Assembly (NCBI GenBank): GCA_964411985.1
Contig: CAYPNF010000046.1
Location: 3,525-67,524 of the forward strand
Direction: 5' to 3'
From: CAYPNF01 sp964411985
Lineage (GTDB): Bacteria > Verrucomicrobiota > Verrucomicrobiia > Limisphaerales > J093
Length of the DNA stretch: 64,000 nt
Part shown: piece by piece, positions 16,836 through 25,891 of the stretch
Position numbering within the stretch: position 1 is the first letter of the stretch
Layout: each line of letters opens with the position of its first letter
The notes under the pieces: model-generated
Database searches by the model: none
What the model was told of the DNA's origin: nothing
What the model saw: the letters and a program-made list of their open reading frames with translations, nothing else
Program-made: the position numbers and the translations under genes

Positions 16836-16944
16836 AATCGACTCGGTTACAGGAACGGCTGAAAGCTGCTGCAGCGTGATTCTGCTGGCAACTACCACAG
16901 CGTGTCAATCCACCGCTTGACCTGGGAGCCTGGGTTGGTAGCTT

Positions 16945-18816
16945 ATGATCATTATTATGAGTTGTCGTAGTCGTCTTCTGGCAGGGGTTTTTGGACTTTG
17001 GCTGTTTGTCGTTCCAGCTTTCACCGATCCCGGCATCACGCTCGGAGGTGCAACCTCGCCCATCAAGACTTTGATCCTTACGAACTTATCCTCGACGAAC
17101 TTCAGCGTTGAGGCCTCTCAAGACTTGAGAACCTGGTTTCGGGTCGGCTCCGGACCTGCGTTTGGTGGCATGGGCGTTCTAAAAACGACGAACCTCCCTA
17201 CTTGGGCCTCCCTCTTTTTCCGCGGACGCGAAGGCAGCACGGCTTCGATGAGGGCGCTCCCGCAGATTGAAACGAACCTGAGTGCCGTAGCGGCGTTAAG
17301 CCCGCAGGAGGGTGGTTTCTGTTCGTTGACGAACGCGAACGGGGTGATCTTTTCCTTTTTGGCTCTACCTGGTGATGTGGTGGAGCCGGTGGCCATCCGG
17401 ATGAGCTTGGTGACCAACTTCGCGACTTTTCCGGCAACGAACGCGCTTCGGGCTGCCGTTGCCTTCGAACCGGAAGGTTACAAGTTTGCCGGAGCCCCCA
17501 GCCTCGAAATCCAGTTTCCCACCAACATTTCTTCCACGTCGATCTCGAGCTTTTCTTTTGCTGGGGACGGGGGGCGGTTCAGTCTGGTCCCGGACCGGGT
17601 CTTTACGAACAAGGTGCGGATTCCCATCCTTCACTTTAGCGGAGGTGGCACGGCTTCCTGGACACCCGAGCAGCGAGCGGATCTAGCGCGGCAGGTGATC
17701 GATGCCTACGAGGATGCGACCAGCTATAAAATGGCCTTGGAGTTGGCTAAGGCAAGAGAGAAAAGTTCCGCCGGTGGGGACAATGACCCGTTAGACGCCC
17801 AGGTTGCGGAGAGCCTTCTCGCGGGCATGGACGAGTATTTCAGGCAGGCCATTGAACCGTTCATCGAGCAGGCGAAGAAAGACTGCGCGCTCGCCCGGGT
17901 GGTGGCCCCCCGTGTCTTCCAGCACCTTCGTCACATGGAACTGTTGGGTCTTCCGACGGACTCCGTATATGGTGCGGTCTTTGGCTTGCTGGAGTCGGCA
18001 GAGTGCGTTTGTGTCAAGGAGGCGCTGGAGAAGTGTCAGAACAACCAGATTCAGATTGACGAGCTGATGAAAACTCTTCTGGGTTTGGAGAGGCAAAGCG
18101 AGTTGTTGGGAATGGGAAGCGCTCTGGCGAAATGCGGCGCAGGGGGTGTTTGGCAGTTGATCGATGACGTTGCTAACCTGCCTTGCGCCCCACACTGGGT
18201 TGGGACGGCGAGTTACTCGGACGTGAGCTCGCGATCCACCAATTACACCATCGGTACGATCGATTACGAGCGTGACCTTCAAGCCGACTTAAAGTACGAC
18301 GCGGTGGCGGTGGCGGCTGAAGTAATCAACACGTTTCCTCCCCTGGGGCAGGTTACCTGGAGAATCACCTTCAATGCCCAGGCCGCTGGGTCGTTCAAGG
18401 CTTACAACAAAACGGTGTCGCCCACCGCTTGCTCTAAGTCAACCAAGGACGATTGGCAGCAGGCTTCGGGTTCCGGGTCGATGAAGATCTATGCGAATCT
18501 GACCTTCACCTACGACAAGTTGACGGCTTTCACGATGGATTCGGGCAGCGCACCAAGACTTGACCTGCGGTGGAGAACGCGGGATACCATTCCTTCGTGC
18601 ATCCCGGGTGGCCAGCCCTTGATACTCAACGCGCAGGGGGCGAGTACGGTGTTCCTAAGCCCGCACCACCCTGACCTGAAGAAGATGACTTTTACTTCGA
18701 GCTCCCTGGTTGCGATTGAAGGGACCGGAGTCCGCGACGATCCAACCGGGGGAATTGACGGTGCGCACACGGTGGCCCAATTCCGGATCTATCTTGTCGC
18801 CAGGCCGGGTAACTGA
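16945..18816 (+). CDS. Secreted protein of unknown function
   Basis: The 623-residue protein has a signal peptide (hydrophobic 'LLAGVFGLWLFVVPAFT', cleavage near residue 27). Just after it, 'TNFSVEASQDLRTWFRV' is the Verrucomicrobia 'S-x-DL-x-x-W' module, here at the N-terminal end instead of the usual C-terminus. The middle (residues ~240-390) is helical and charged, with several Cys ('CVCVKEALEKC'); the last ~200 residues look beta-rich. I recognise no enzyme motif. Two ATGs (16945 and 16957) are possible starts. Its promoter must lie in the ~110-base gap shared with the divergent CBM-like gene. Confidence 0.7.
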   Translation: MIIIMSCRSRLLAGVFGLWLFVVPAFTDPGITLGGATSPIKTLILTNLSSTNFSVEASQDLRTWFRVGSGPAFGGMGVLKTTNLPTWASLFFRGREGSTASMRALPQIETNLSAVAALSPQEGGFCSLTNANGVIFSFLALPGDVVEPVAIRMSLVTNFATFPATNALRAAVAFEPEGYKFAGAPSLEIQFPTNISSTSISSFSFAGDGGRFSLVPDRVFTNKVRIPILHFSGGGTASWTPEQRADLARQVIDAYEDATSYKMALELAKAREKSSAGGDNDPLDAQVAESLLAGMDEYFRQAIEPFIEQAKKDCALARVVAPRVFQHLRHMELLGLPTDSVYGAVFGLLESAECVCVKEALEKCQNNQIQIDELMKTLLGLERQSELLGMGSALAKCGAGGVWQLIDDVANLPCAPHWVGTASYSDVSSRSTNYTIGTIDYERDLQADLKYDAVAVAAEVINTFPPLGQVTWRITFNAQAAGSFKAYNKTVSPTACSKSTKDDWQQASGSGSMKIYANLTFTYDKLTAFTMDSGSAPRLDLRWRTRDTIPSCIPGGQPLILNAQGASTVFLSPHHPDLKKMTFTSSSLVAIEGTGVRDDPTGGIDGAHTVAQFRIYLVARPGN

Positions 18817-18920
18817 TCCAACGGCGGCCGGACCTACTCAAGATCCGACGGCGGAGTGAGCAAAACGCTCGCCATGCCTCCATCCAAGCGGTAGCTTGAG
18901 GGCCTGAACCCAGGCTTACC

Positions 18921-21900
18921 ATGTACCGTTTCTTTCTGACCGTTGCCGTCGCGATGACGATGGAGATCCAGGCAGCCGACTCGGCCCGCACCCTTCGTTT
19001 CCAGGCTGACAAACCAGCGGAAGCGCGAGTCTGGCAGAAGGTTGTCCGGCAGAAGCTCTTCAATCTGATGATGGGCGGCGCGGAGCCATCGCGATGCCCA
19101 CTGGCCCCCGAGTTGATTCGGCGGGTCGAGGTACCCGGTGCAACTTACGCGCTGGAGGAACTCACCCTCCAAACTCTCCCGGACCGCCGGGCGCACGTGT
19201 GGTCGGCCCGCCCGCGCAATCCGAAGGGCAAAGTGGGGGCGGTATTGGCTCTTCATGGCCATGGGGGGACGGGTGAAGAAATCGTTCGCGGACTCAGCCT
19301 CTACTGGTACGGCAGGGAGATGGCCCAACGAGGCTATGTGGTCGTAGCTCCCGACATCGGGCAGCACGAGTTGCAGCATACCAACTGGTCCCTCATGGGC
19401 GAGCGCACCTGGGACGCTCTGCGCTGTGTTGACTACTTGCTCACCCTCCCGGAAGTCGATCCCAAGCGGATTGCGGTAGCAGGACTCTCTTTGGGAGGCG
19501 AGACCACGATGTATGTGGCAGCTCTGGACGAACGCCTCCGGGCTGCATGTAGCAGCGGGTGGCTCACCACGGTGGCGAATATGAAAAACGGTCACTGTCC
19601 CTGCTATGATTTCCCGGGACTGGAAGCCCATTTCGATTTTGCGGACATTTTTTCCTGCATTGCACCTCGGCGGCTTGTCTGCGAATTGGGCGAACTCGAG
19701 AAGGCTCCAGGAGGATTCCCGGTGAGCATCGGGCGCGAGGCGATGCAGGAAGTGCGAGTGGCCTACGGAATGTTCGGTGCGGAAGACCAGGCTACGCTCA
19801 CGGTGCACAGCGCGGGACACGTTTTCAGCGGCCGGGACTTCTTTCCCATCCTTGCCCAAATCCTCGGCGAGCCGGTCCTGATGCCTCCCCAGACAAACGC
19901 GACTCTAGCTTGGGTGCGGTTTGTGGATGCACCCGAGACGCTGGACGGCCAGGCTTATCACTGGCTGGGGCGAACAAACCTCCACATCACCATGGAGGTT
20001 CCTCCGGCAGCGGGTCACGCCCTCGAATTGAGCTGGGGAGCCAAGTCCGATCAACGCCAAGCCATCTTGGTGGTGAATGGCCACAGCGTTTCCGTGCAGG
20101 AGGGGGGACACTGGGGGTTTCGTTGGATTCGAGTGCCTGTCCCAGAGGGAATCCAGGGAAAACGCTATGAGATCGACCTGCGCAAAGGGCAGGGGAATGG
20201 AGCCTTTCTGAGTGAGGTGCGGCTTGTCAGCTCAGCACCCAAGCAGGGTGTCCTCAACCTCGCACCAGCCAGCCATCGGGGGAGCGTGTTCGGCAGTGCG
20301 ATCAATGCGGTGGGGGCGGCAACAGAAGCGTTCCCGGCGATGCGCGCACTGTGGGACACCGAACCGGTTCACCTTCGCAGCGCTGGGACGAAAGGAAGCG
20401 AGGAGGAGTTGTTTCGCCAGGCGGAGCAAAATGGAAGGGCTGCGGCCGAGGGTTTCTTCCGTTGTCGCCGCTATGTCGACGGTTGGCTGGCGCATGCTGA
20501 CCCGTTAACCGGCCTGATCCCCCGAAACCTAACCGAAAGCCGCGATTATTGGAATGGCCGGGATTCGGGAGCGGATAACTACCCATTCATGGTTCTCACG
20601 GCTTCGATGACGGATCGCCCTTTGCTGGAAGGACGCCTACTGGAGATTCTTCGCACCGAGACCCGCCTGACCTGCCGGCATGATCGGCTCCCGGATGATT
20701 ACTCCTTTTCTAAGCGAGGTTGGCGCCGGGAGAAGTTCGACCTAGATGCCACGATCTTCGACGGGGCGGAATATGTGAAGGACGGATTACTCCCCCTTGC
20801 GGAATGGCTGGGGCCGAGCCCCTGGTCGGAACGGATGATCGGCCTCATTGATGACATCTGGAAGAACGCGTCGATCGAAACTCCGTTCGGCAAGCTCCCC
20901 ACGTTGAACTTCGAAGTGAATGGCGACTTGCTGCAGGCCTGCTCGCGGCTCTACTGGTTTACGGGGGACCGGAAGTATCTGGAATGGGCGGTCCGGTTGG
21001 GGGACTACTATCTTTTGGGGGATCACCACCCGACCTGGCATGGGAAAGAGCTGCGTCTCGTGGATCATGGTTGTGAAGTGATCAATGGATTGTCTGAGCT
21101 CTATGTTGCGGTCAGTCAGTCGATGCCTGAGAAGCGAAGCGCCTACCAGAAGCCGCTGTATGCCATCTTTGACACCGTGCTAGAGCTGGGGCGCAACCAG
21201 CACGGCTTGCTGTATACGACGATTCAGCCTCAGGCCAGGACTCATGCGGCGGGACTTTGCGATACCTGGGGGTACAACTACGACGGTTTCTACACCCTGT
21301 ATCTGGTGGACGGCAAAACGGAGTACCGGGACGCAGTCGTAAAAACCTTAAGCAATCTCAAAGGCAACTACGTGGGTGCAGTGTGGGAAGAGAAGAGTGC
21401 TGACGCCTACGCCGATTCCATCGAGGGTGCCATCAACCTCTACCGCCGCGAGCCGGTGGCATCGGCTGCGGACTGGATCGAGAGCCAAATCCGAATGATG
21501 TGGGCCATTCAAAAGAGCGATGGCATCATCGAGGGTTGGCATGGTGACGGCAATTTCGCGCGCACCACTCTCATGTACTGCCTGTGGAAGACGCAGGGGC
21601 TGCGCGTGGAACCTTGGCGGCCCGATGTGCGAGTGGGGGCCGTGCGCGACGAGTCGGGGCTGCTAATCAGTCTCAAGGCGGACCGGCCTTGGAAAGGACG
21701 GTTGGTCTTTGACAAGCCTCGCCATCGCCTGCATATGCGCCTGCCGTTCGATTACCCGCGCATTAACCAGTTTCCGGAATGGTTTACAGTGGAGTCCGAC
21801 CATCCCTATGCGATCTCAGAATCGCGAAAAACAGGGAGATCGTGGAAGGCGGGACGAGAGTTGCAGGCTGGCATCCCTTTAGCGCTGCGGCCCGAGCTGG

Positions 21901-21935
21901 AACGGCGCCTTCGAGTAGTGGCTGCCGGTCGCTAG
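18921..21935 (+). CDS. Secreted acetyl-xylan-esterase-like hydrolase fused to a predicted alpha/alpha-barrel domain
   Basis: Residues 1-20 form a signal peptide. Residues ~50-315 are an alpha/beta hydrolase: 'LALHGHGGTG' oxyanion region, nucleophile Ser in 'AGLSLGGET', and a His in 'VHSAGHVF'; this resembles the Abhydrolase_7/acetyl xylan esterase group. Residues ~330-420 look like a beta-sandwich linker. Residues ~490-890 are helical with features of six-hairpin glycosidases ('DYWNGRDSGADNYPFM', 'WFTGDRKYLEWAVRLGDYYL', 'DTWGYNYDGFYTLYL', 'SADAYADSIEGAINLYRREP'). The end is beta-rich. The protein would combine de-esterification with binding or cleavage of a polysaccharide, but the barrel's activity is not proven. 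At 1,004 residues it is about three times the length of the esterase family. Confidence 0.8.
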   Translation: MYRFFLTVAVAMTMEIQAADSARTLRFQADKPAEARVWQKVVRQKLFNLMMGGAEPSRCPLAPELIRRVEVPGATYALEELTLQTLPDRRAHVWSARPRNPKGKVGAVLALHGHGGTGEEIVRGLSLYWYGREMAQRGYVVVAPDIGQHELQHTNWSLMGERTWDALRCVDYLLTLPEVDPKRIAVAGLSLGGETTMYVAALDERLRAACSSGWLTTVANMKNGHCPCYDFPGLEAHFDFADIFSCIAPRRLVCELGELEKAPGGFPVSIGREAMQEVRVAYGMFGAEDQATLTVHSAGHVFSGRDFFPILAQILGEPVLMPPQTNATLAWVRFVDAPETLDGQAYHWLGRTNLHITMEVPPAAGHALELSWGAKSDQRQAILVVNGHSVSVQEGGHWGFRWIRVPVPEGIQGKRYEIDLRKGQGNGAFLSEVRLVSSAPKQGVLNLAPASHRGSVFGSAINAVGAATEAFPAMRALWDTEPVHLRSAGTKGSEEELFRQAEQNGRAAAEGFFRCRRYVDGWLAHADPLTGLIPRNLTESRDYWNGRDSGADNYPFMVLTASMTDRPLLEGRLLEILRTETRLTCRHDRLPDDYSFSKRGWRREKFDLDATIFDGAEYVKDGLLPLAEWLGPSPWSERMIGLIDDIWKNASIETPFGKLPTLNFEVNGDLLQACSRLYWFTGDRKYLEWAVRLGDYYLLGDHHPTWHGKELRLVDHGCEVINGLSELYVAVSQSMPEKRSAYQKPLYAIFDTVLELGRNQHGLLYTTIQPQARTHAAGLCDTWGYNYDGFYTLYLVDGKTEYRDAVVKTLSNLKGNYVGAVWEEKSADAYADSIEGAINLYRREPVASAADWIESQIRMMWAIQKSDGIIEGWHGDGNFARTTLMYCLWKTQGLRVEPWRPDVRVGAVRDESGLLISLKADRPWKGRLVFDKPRHRLHMRLPFDYPRINQFPEWFTVESDHPYAISESRKTGRSWKAGRELQAGIPLALRPELERRLRVVAAGR

Positions 21936-22097
21936 GCCTCGAAGGCGGGAAGCCTACAGGCCTTCTTCTGGAGGGGATAAGCTGCTCCGAAAAGTCCCGC
22001 CGATCGTTCAAGAAACTCAACAACTCGCCGATACCATGCGCAGGCGCGTTTTACTGGTAACTAGGGTGCGCGGCCTTTGTTGTTTTGTTAAGTAGCT

Positions 22098-23780
22098 ATG
22101 AAATCCAATCTTGCTGTAAACCGAAAGTTGACGATTGCCCTCTCCGTGGCGGGGGTCCTTGTTTGTGCTTGTTTCGCCGTATTCCTGAATTACTCCGGCC
22201 GCCAAACGGCGCTTGCCGACGCAAAGAAGCAGGGTACCGAGATGATTGAACGTTCCGCCCAAATGTTCATGGTTTCCACGATGAAATTTCATGATGCCTA
22301 TACCAACGCCCCCAATGAATCTGCGCGGGACGAGGTGGTATTGGACTGGAACCGTACCATTTTCGCGGTCGATGAGGCGGTGATTCACGATTTTGGGGCG
22401 GACAAGGCCCGCGTGCGGCTGATCGGTGACTACAACATTACCGGCTTGGCTCCCTTGGCTAAAGCGGGAGCGACGAAGATCCAAATCCCTTTTGAAGAAC
22501 AGGCCCTCCGCAGTTTCATGGAAGGGAAGGAATCCCAGGCGCAGCTGGACGGCGACTATTACCGGATCGCGGTTCCCCTCACCAGCGACATCCACCCGGG
22601 GTGTGCGGAGTGCCATGGGCAATCTCCAACCAAGCGCGTTGTGCTGGGTTCGGTTAACGCCTATGTGCCCCTCCAGGGCTATTTTGCCGCTGCACGGAGT
22701 GAAGCCTTGCGAACCGCTCTCTCTATCGGCGTCATGCTCGCGGTCCTGATCGCCTTCATTGGTGTCTTCGTCTCCCGCTCCATGATTCGACCCATCCGGG
22801 AGATCATCGAAAAACTCTCTACTTCCTCGCAACAGTTGACCGCCTCCGCTAGCCATGTATCGAGCGCCAGCCAGTCTCTTGCGGAGGGCGCCAGCCAGCA
22901 GGCTGCGGCACTCGAGGAGACCGGCGCGTCCCTTGAGGAAATGAGCGCCACCACCAAGCAGAACGCGGAAAGTGCAGCCTCCGGCAAGGCCCTCGCCGGA
23001 AGCGCCCGGAGATCTGCCGACGGATCCATGTCCGAAATGGAGGAGATGACCAAGGCCATGAATGAAATCAAGACCTCCAGCGACGACATCGCCAAGATCA
23101 TCAAGACTATCGACGAGATAGCCTTCCAGACCAACATTCTGGCTCTGAATGCGGCCGTCGAAGCCGCCCGGGCAGGGGAGGCTGGGATGGGATTTGCTGT
23201 GGTGGCCGAAGAGGTCCGTAACCTCGCCCAGCGCAGCGCCCAGGCCGCCCGTGAAACTGCCGAAAAAATCGAAGACTCTATTTCCCGTAGTGGGCGAGGT
23301 GTCCAGATTAGCGGCAGGGTTGCTGAAGGACTCACGCGGATTGTCGAGGAAGCTCGTCAGGTGGACACCATCGTTGCCCAGATTGCCAACGCCTCCAACG
23401 AGCAGAGTGCGGGGATCGATCAAGTGAACCAGGCCGTCGCCAACGTCGACAAAGTGACACAGGCTAACGCTGCTACCGCCGAAGAGACCGCCAGCGCCAG
23501 CGAGGAATTGAACGCGCAGGCCACAACCCTTCGCGAGGCCGTCGCCGATCTTGTCCGTCTCATTGGTGGGACTGGAGTTCCCCCGAAAGAGGCTTTCACT
23601 GTCCGGAAGGCCCCGGTCTTGCCTCAAACGCGACGTTTTTCGAGCGAACATTCAGATAAGACCTCGGCCGGACACACGCATGGTACAAATGGAAAGGGGA
23701 ACGGCCGCACGCACGCCCCTCTGATTTCCAAGAACGCTTCTTCGCGGGGTGCGGATAATTCAACCTTCATGGATATGTAA
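22098..23780 (+). CDS. Methyl-accepting chemotaxis protein with haem-binding (CxxCH) Tll0287-like sensor
   Basis: This 560-residue receptor has a membrane segment at ~10-32, a periplasmic domain to ~205 and a second segment at ~207-230. The periplasmic part resembles the DUF3365/Tll0287-like fold and holds Cys169-Ala-Glu-Cys172-His173, a c-type haem motif, so it should sense redox state or a gas. A HAMP-like segment ('RSMIRPIREIIEKL') and the signalling hairpin follow, with the canonical tip 'IDEIAFQTNILALNAAVEAARAGEAG'. There is no C-terminal CheR-tethering pentapeptide (N-W-E-T-F type). No cheA or cheW is in the window, so the partner array is elsewhere. It is followed by a strong terminator. 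Confidence 0.93.
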   Translation: MKSNLAVNRKLTIALSVAGVLVCACFAVFLNYSGRQTALADAKKQGTEMIERSAQMFMVSTMKFHDAYTNAPNESARDEVVLDWNRTIFAVDEAVIHDFGADKARVRLIGDYNITGLAPLAKAGATKIQIPFEEQALRSFMEGKESQAQLDGDYYRIAVPLTSDIHPGCAECHGQSPTKRVVLGSVNAYVPLQGYFAAARSEALRTALSIGVMLAVLIAFIGVFVSRSMIRPIREIIEKLSTSSQQLTASASHVSSASQSLAEGASQQAAALEETGASLEEMSATTKQNAESAASGKALAGSARRSADGSMSEMEEMTKAMNEIKTSSDDIAKIIKTIDEIAFQTNILALNAAVEAARAGEAGMGFAVVAEEVRNLAQRSAQAARETAEKIEDSISRSGRGVQISGRVAEGLTRIVEEARQVDTIVAQIANASNEQSAGIDQVNQAVANVDKVTQANAATAEETASASEELNAQATTLREAVADLVRLIGGTGVPPKEAFTVRKAPVLPQTRRFSSEHSDKTSAGHTHGTNGKGNGRTHAPLISKNASSRGADNSTFMDM

Positions 23781-23829
23781 TCGGGCCTGATCTCTAACGG
23801 CAGTTTTGGCTAGGTCGAAACGCGGGGTA

Positions 23830-23862
23830 GGGAGCTTGCTTGGGCAAGCTCCCTTTTTGTTT
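23830..23862 (+). terminator. Rho-independent terminator after the haem chemoreceptor gene
   Basis: A perfect 10-bp stem, GGGAGCTTGC / GCAAGCTCCC, with a TTGG loop is followed directly by TTTTTGTTT. This is the textbook form and ends the chemoreceptor transcript 50 bases after its stop codon. Confidence 0.93.
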
Positions 23863-24181
23863 GGTGGTGGCATGCGCTGTGCTGATACTGAGACAGTTTC
23901 AGGCGGCACGATGGTGTAGTGGGAAACGGTGGGTGAGCCACGGCACCTCCTGGTGTTGGGGTAGTCGTTGCCTGGGAAGGATTTGTCAGCGGATCAGCCG
24001 CTTCCTTTCTTTCATGTCGTGCGTCCCTTGGCGGGGTGTTCGCCTGCTCTACCGTGTCACCGATTGGGTCTCGGCTGTCCTAAAACCAAACGGAGGGCCG
24101 CCTGAGAGAGGCCTTTGCTTTGGGTTTGGCGGGTGTCGTTTGCGGAAGAGGGAACCGAAGGAAGCGGGAAGGTTGGATTCG
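23863..24181. other. Gene-free stretch upstream of the PAS kinase
   Basis: About 320 bases between the terminator and the kinase start. The kinase frame stays open here, but the translation is Trp/Cys/Arg-rich and without domain similarity, so I do not treat it as coding. It should contain the promoter for the kinase/regulator pair; I could not point to clear -35/-10 boxes. Confidence 0.5.
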
Positions 24182-25255
24182 ATGAAAGATGGAGCAGAGA
24201 GACTAAGGGAAGATCCGGTCGAGCAGGATCCAGAGGAGGTCCATGATTGGCAGGCTACGTTTGATGCGGTGGGGGCGGTGATCTGGGTGCTGGACCCGGA
24301 TCAGCGGATTGTGCGATGCAACCGAGCCACCCGCACGCTCTTGGGGAGGCGGCCGAGCGAAGTGCTGGGACAGCACTGCTGGTCTGTGGTACACGGTACT
24401 TCGTGCCCCATACCGGAATGTCCGATCCTGCGGATGCGCCAGACACTGCGTCGGGAGTCTATGGAACTTCAGGTGGGCGACCGATGGTTCGAGGTGGTTG
24501 TGGATCCGATTCTGGGTGGGGACGGCGAGTACAAAGGAGCGGTGCATATCCTCTCCGACATGACTGCGCGCAAGCGAGCGGAGGCGGAGCTACGGCGCCT
24601 GTGCGAACAAACGCAGCAGGATGCGTCGACGAAGACGGAGCTTCTGCAGGAGGTCAATCATCGGGTCAAAAACAACCTCATCAGCATTCTCGGATTGATC
24701 CGCACGGAGCAGCTGCATGCCGCCAAGAGCAGGGCAGACGTATCGGAGGGATCTTCTCTGGAGAACCTTCGGCTGCGAATACAGGGCCTCATCGAGGTTC
24801 ACCATATGCTCTCAGAAACTCACTGGCAACCGATGCGCCTGAGTGAGTTGGCGCGGCGGATTCTGACCGCAGTGGCGAGCACGGCGGAGCCGAGCAAACA
24901 AGTGGTGTTGGACATTGCGGAGTCACCCATTCTGGTTTCGCCGCGTCAGGCCAACAGTCTAGCCCTGTCTTTGAATGAGCTTGCCACCAATACGCTCAAG
25001 TATGCTGCCGTCAGGCGGATGATGACCTGCATCACGGTTCGCGTGCAGACCCAGGGCGATTTCATCGCCCTGGAATACCGGGATGATGGTCCAGGGTATC
25101 CCGCCGAAATCCTGAATGGGCAGCGCGAGGGGGTGGGCTTGGTCCTCTTGAAGCAGTTGGCGTCAGGGGCCTTTCGGGGTTCCGTCACCTTGACCAATGA
25201 TCCCGGTGCGGTGGCTCACCTGATCATTCGCGCTGAAGACGTCCAACGGACTTGA
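24182..25255 (+). CDS. PAS-domain sensor histidine kinase (HisKA_2 type)
   Basis: The 357-residue cytoplasmic kinase has one PAS domain (residues ~20-140, ending 'DMTARKRAEAELRRL'). It contains a Cys-rich insert 'HCWSVVHGTSCPIPECPI' of the kind seen in PAS domains that may bind a metal or sense redox state. The kinase core is of the HisKA_2 class: phospho-acceptor His in 'EVNHRVKNNLISILGLI' near residue 160, then an ATPase domain with 'LNELATNTLKYA' (N box) and 'YRDDGPGYP' (G1). The ATG at 24182 is the first with family similarity. Its stop lies 8 bases before the response regulator start, so the two form a cognate pair. Confidence 0.92.
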   Translation: MKDGAERLREDPVEQDPEEVHDWQATFDAVGAVIWVLDPDQRIVRCNRATRTLLGRRPSEVLGQHCWSVVHGTSCPIPECPILRMRQTLRRESMELQVGDRWFEVVVDPILGGDGEYKGAVHILSDMTARKRAEAELRRLCEQTQQDASTKTELLQEVNHRVKNNLISILGLIRTEQLHAAKSRADVSEGSSLENLRLRIQGLIEVHHMLSETHWQPMRLSELARRILTAVASTAEPSKQVVLDIAESPILVSPRQANSLALSLNELATNTLKYAAVRRMMTCITVRVQTQGDFIALEYRDDGPGYPAEILNGQREGVGLVLLKQLASGAFRGSVTLTNDPGAVAHLIIRAEDVQRT

Positions 25256-25263
25256 TTGCTGTT

Positions 25264-25869
25264 ATGCATTTGCTCGAACAGGAAGGGTTGAAAGTGCTGA
25301 TTGCCGAGGACGAGCCCCTGGTGGCGACGGTGATCGAAGGAGAATTGGAGGCCATCGGTGTGGGCGTCATCGGAAAGGCGGCGGACGGCATGCAGGCGGT
25401 TGCCTTGACGAAGCAACTCAAGCCGGATGTGGTCCTCATGGATATCGAAATGCCGGAGATGAACGGACTGGCGGCGGCCCGGCATATTCAGGCGGAGTGT
25501 CCCACACCGGTGGTGATGCTCACGGTCTACGCAGAGCAGCCGACTGTTCGCGCGGCGGCCCTGGCAGGGGTGGGAGCCTATCTGGTCAAGCCGCCCCGGA
25601 GCCGCGAACTGGAGCGGTCCATCCTGGTGGCTCGGGCACGCTTTGAGGACCTGCGGGAACTGCAGCGGATGAACTTGAATCTGCAGGACACACTCGCCCA
25701 CGTGAAACGGCTGCAGGGGATTCTACCCATCTGCATGTATTGCCACAAAATCCGCACCGACAAGGCGTCCTGGAAACAGATGGAAGCCTACATTACCCAG
25801 CATTCGGAGGCCACTTTTTCGCATGGGATCTGTCCGGAATGCATGAAGCGGCGGTTTCCTGAGGCCTGA
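25264..25869 (+). CDS. Response regulator with C-terminal four-Cys (zinc-ribbon-like) domain
   Basis: Residues 1-125 are a receiver: Glu15-Asp16, phospho-acceptor Asp60 in 'VVLMDIEMPEMNG', Lys in 'LVKPPRS'. After a helix comes a small domain with two CxxC pairs, 'ICMYCHKIR' and 'ICPECMKR', about 30 residues apart. This end ('LPIC-x-x-C-x-K-I-R ... HGICP-x-C') is common on signalling proteins of diverse bacteria, where it probably binds zinc; its partner is unknown to me. No DNA-binding output is present. I prefer the ATG at 25264; a TTG 12 bases earlier would overlap the kinase stop. Confidence 0.9.
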   Translation: MHLLEQEGLKVLIAEDEPLVATVIEGELEAIGVGVIGKAADGMQAVALTKQLKPDVVLMDIEMPEMNGLAAARHIQAECPTPVVMLTVYAEQPTVRAAALAGVGAYLVKPPRSRELERSILVARARFEDLRELQRMNLNLQDTLAHVKRLQGILPICMYCHKIRTDKASWKQMEAYITQHSEATFSHGICPECMKRRFPEA

Positions 25870-25877
25870 GCGGCCTC
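25861..25877. terminator. Hairpin between convergent genes
   Basis: GAGGCC-TGAGC-GGCCTC begins in the last codons of the response regulator and sits in the 22-base gap to the convergent chemoreceptor gene. It could act on both strands, but no T-run follows, so the call is tentative. Confidence 0.4.
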
Positions 25878-25891
25878 TCCCGGTTTGCGGC

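Noticed and set aside
22017..23651. Long minus-strand open frame (544 codons) across the haem chemoreceptor gene
   Set aside because: It is antisense to a gene with clear transmembrane, haem and signalling motifs; its translation is Gly/His/Leu-rich with no domain pattern. High GC leaves such frames open by chance.
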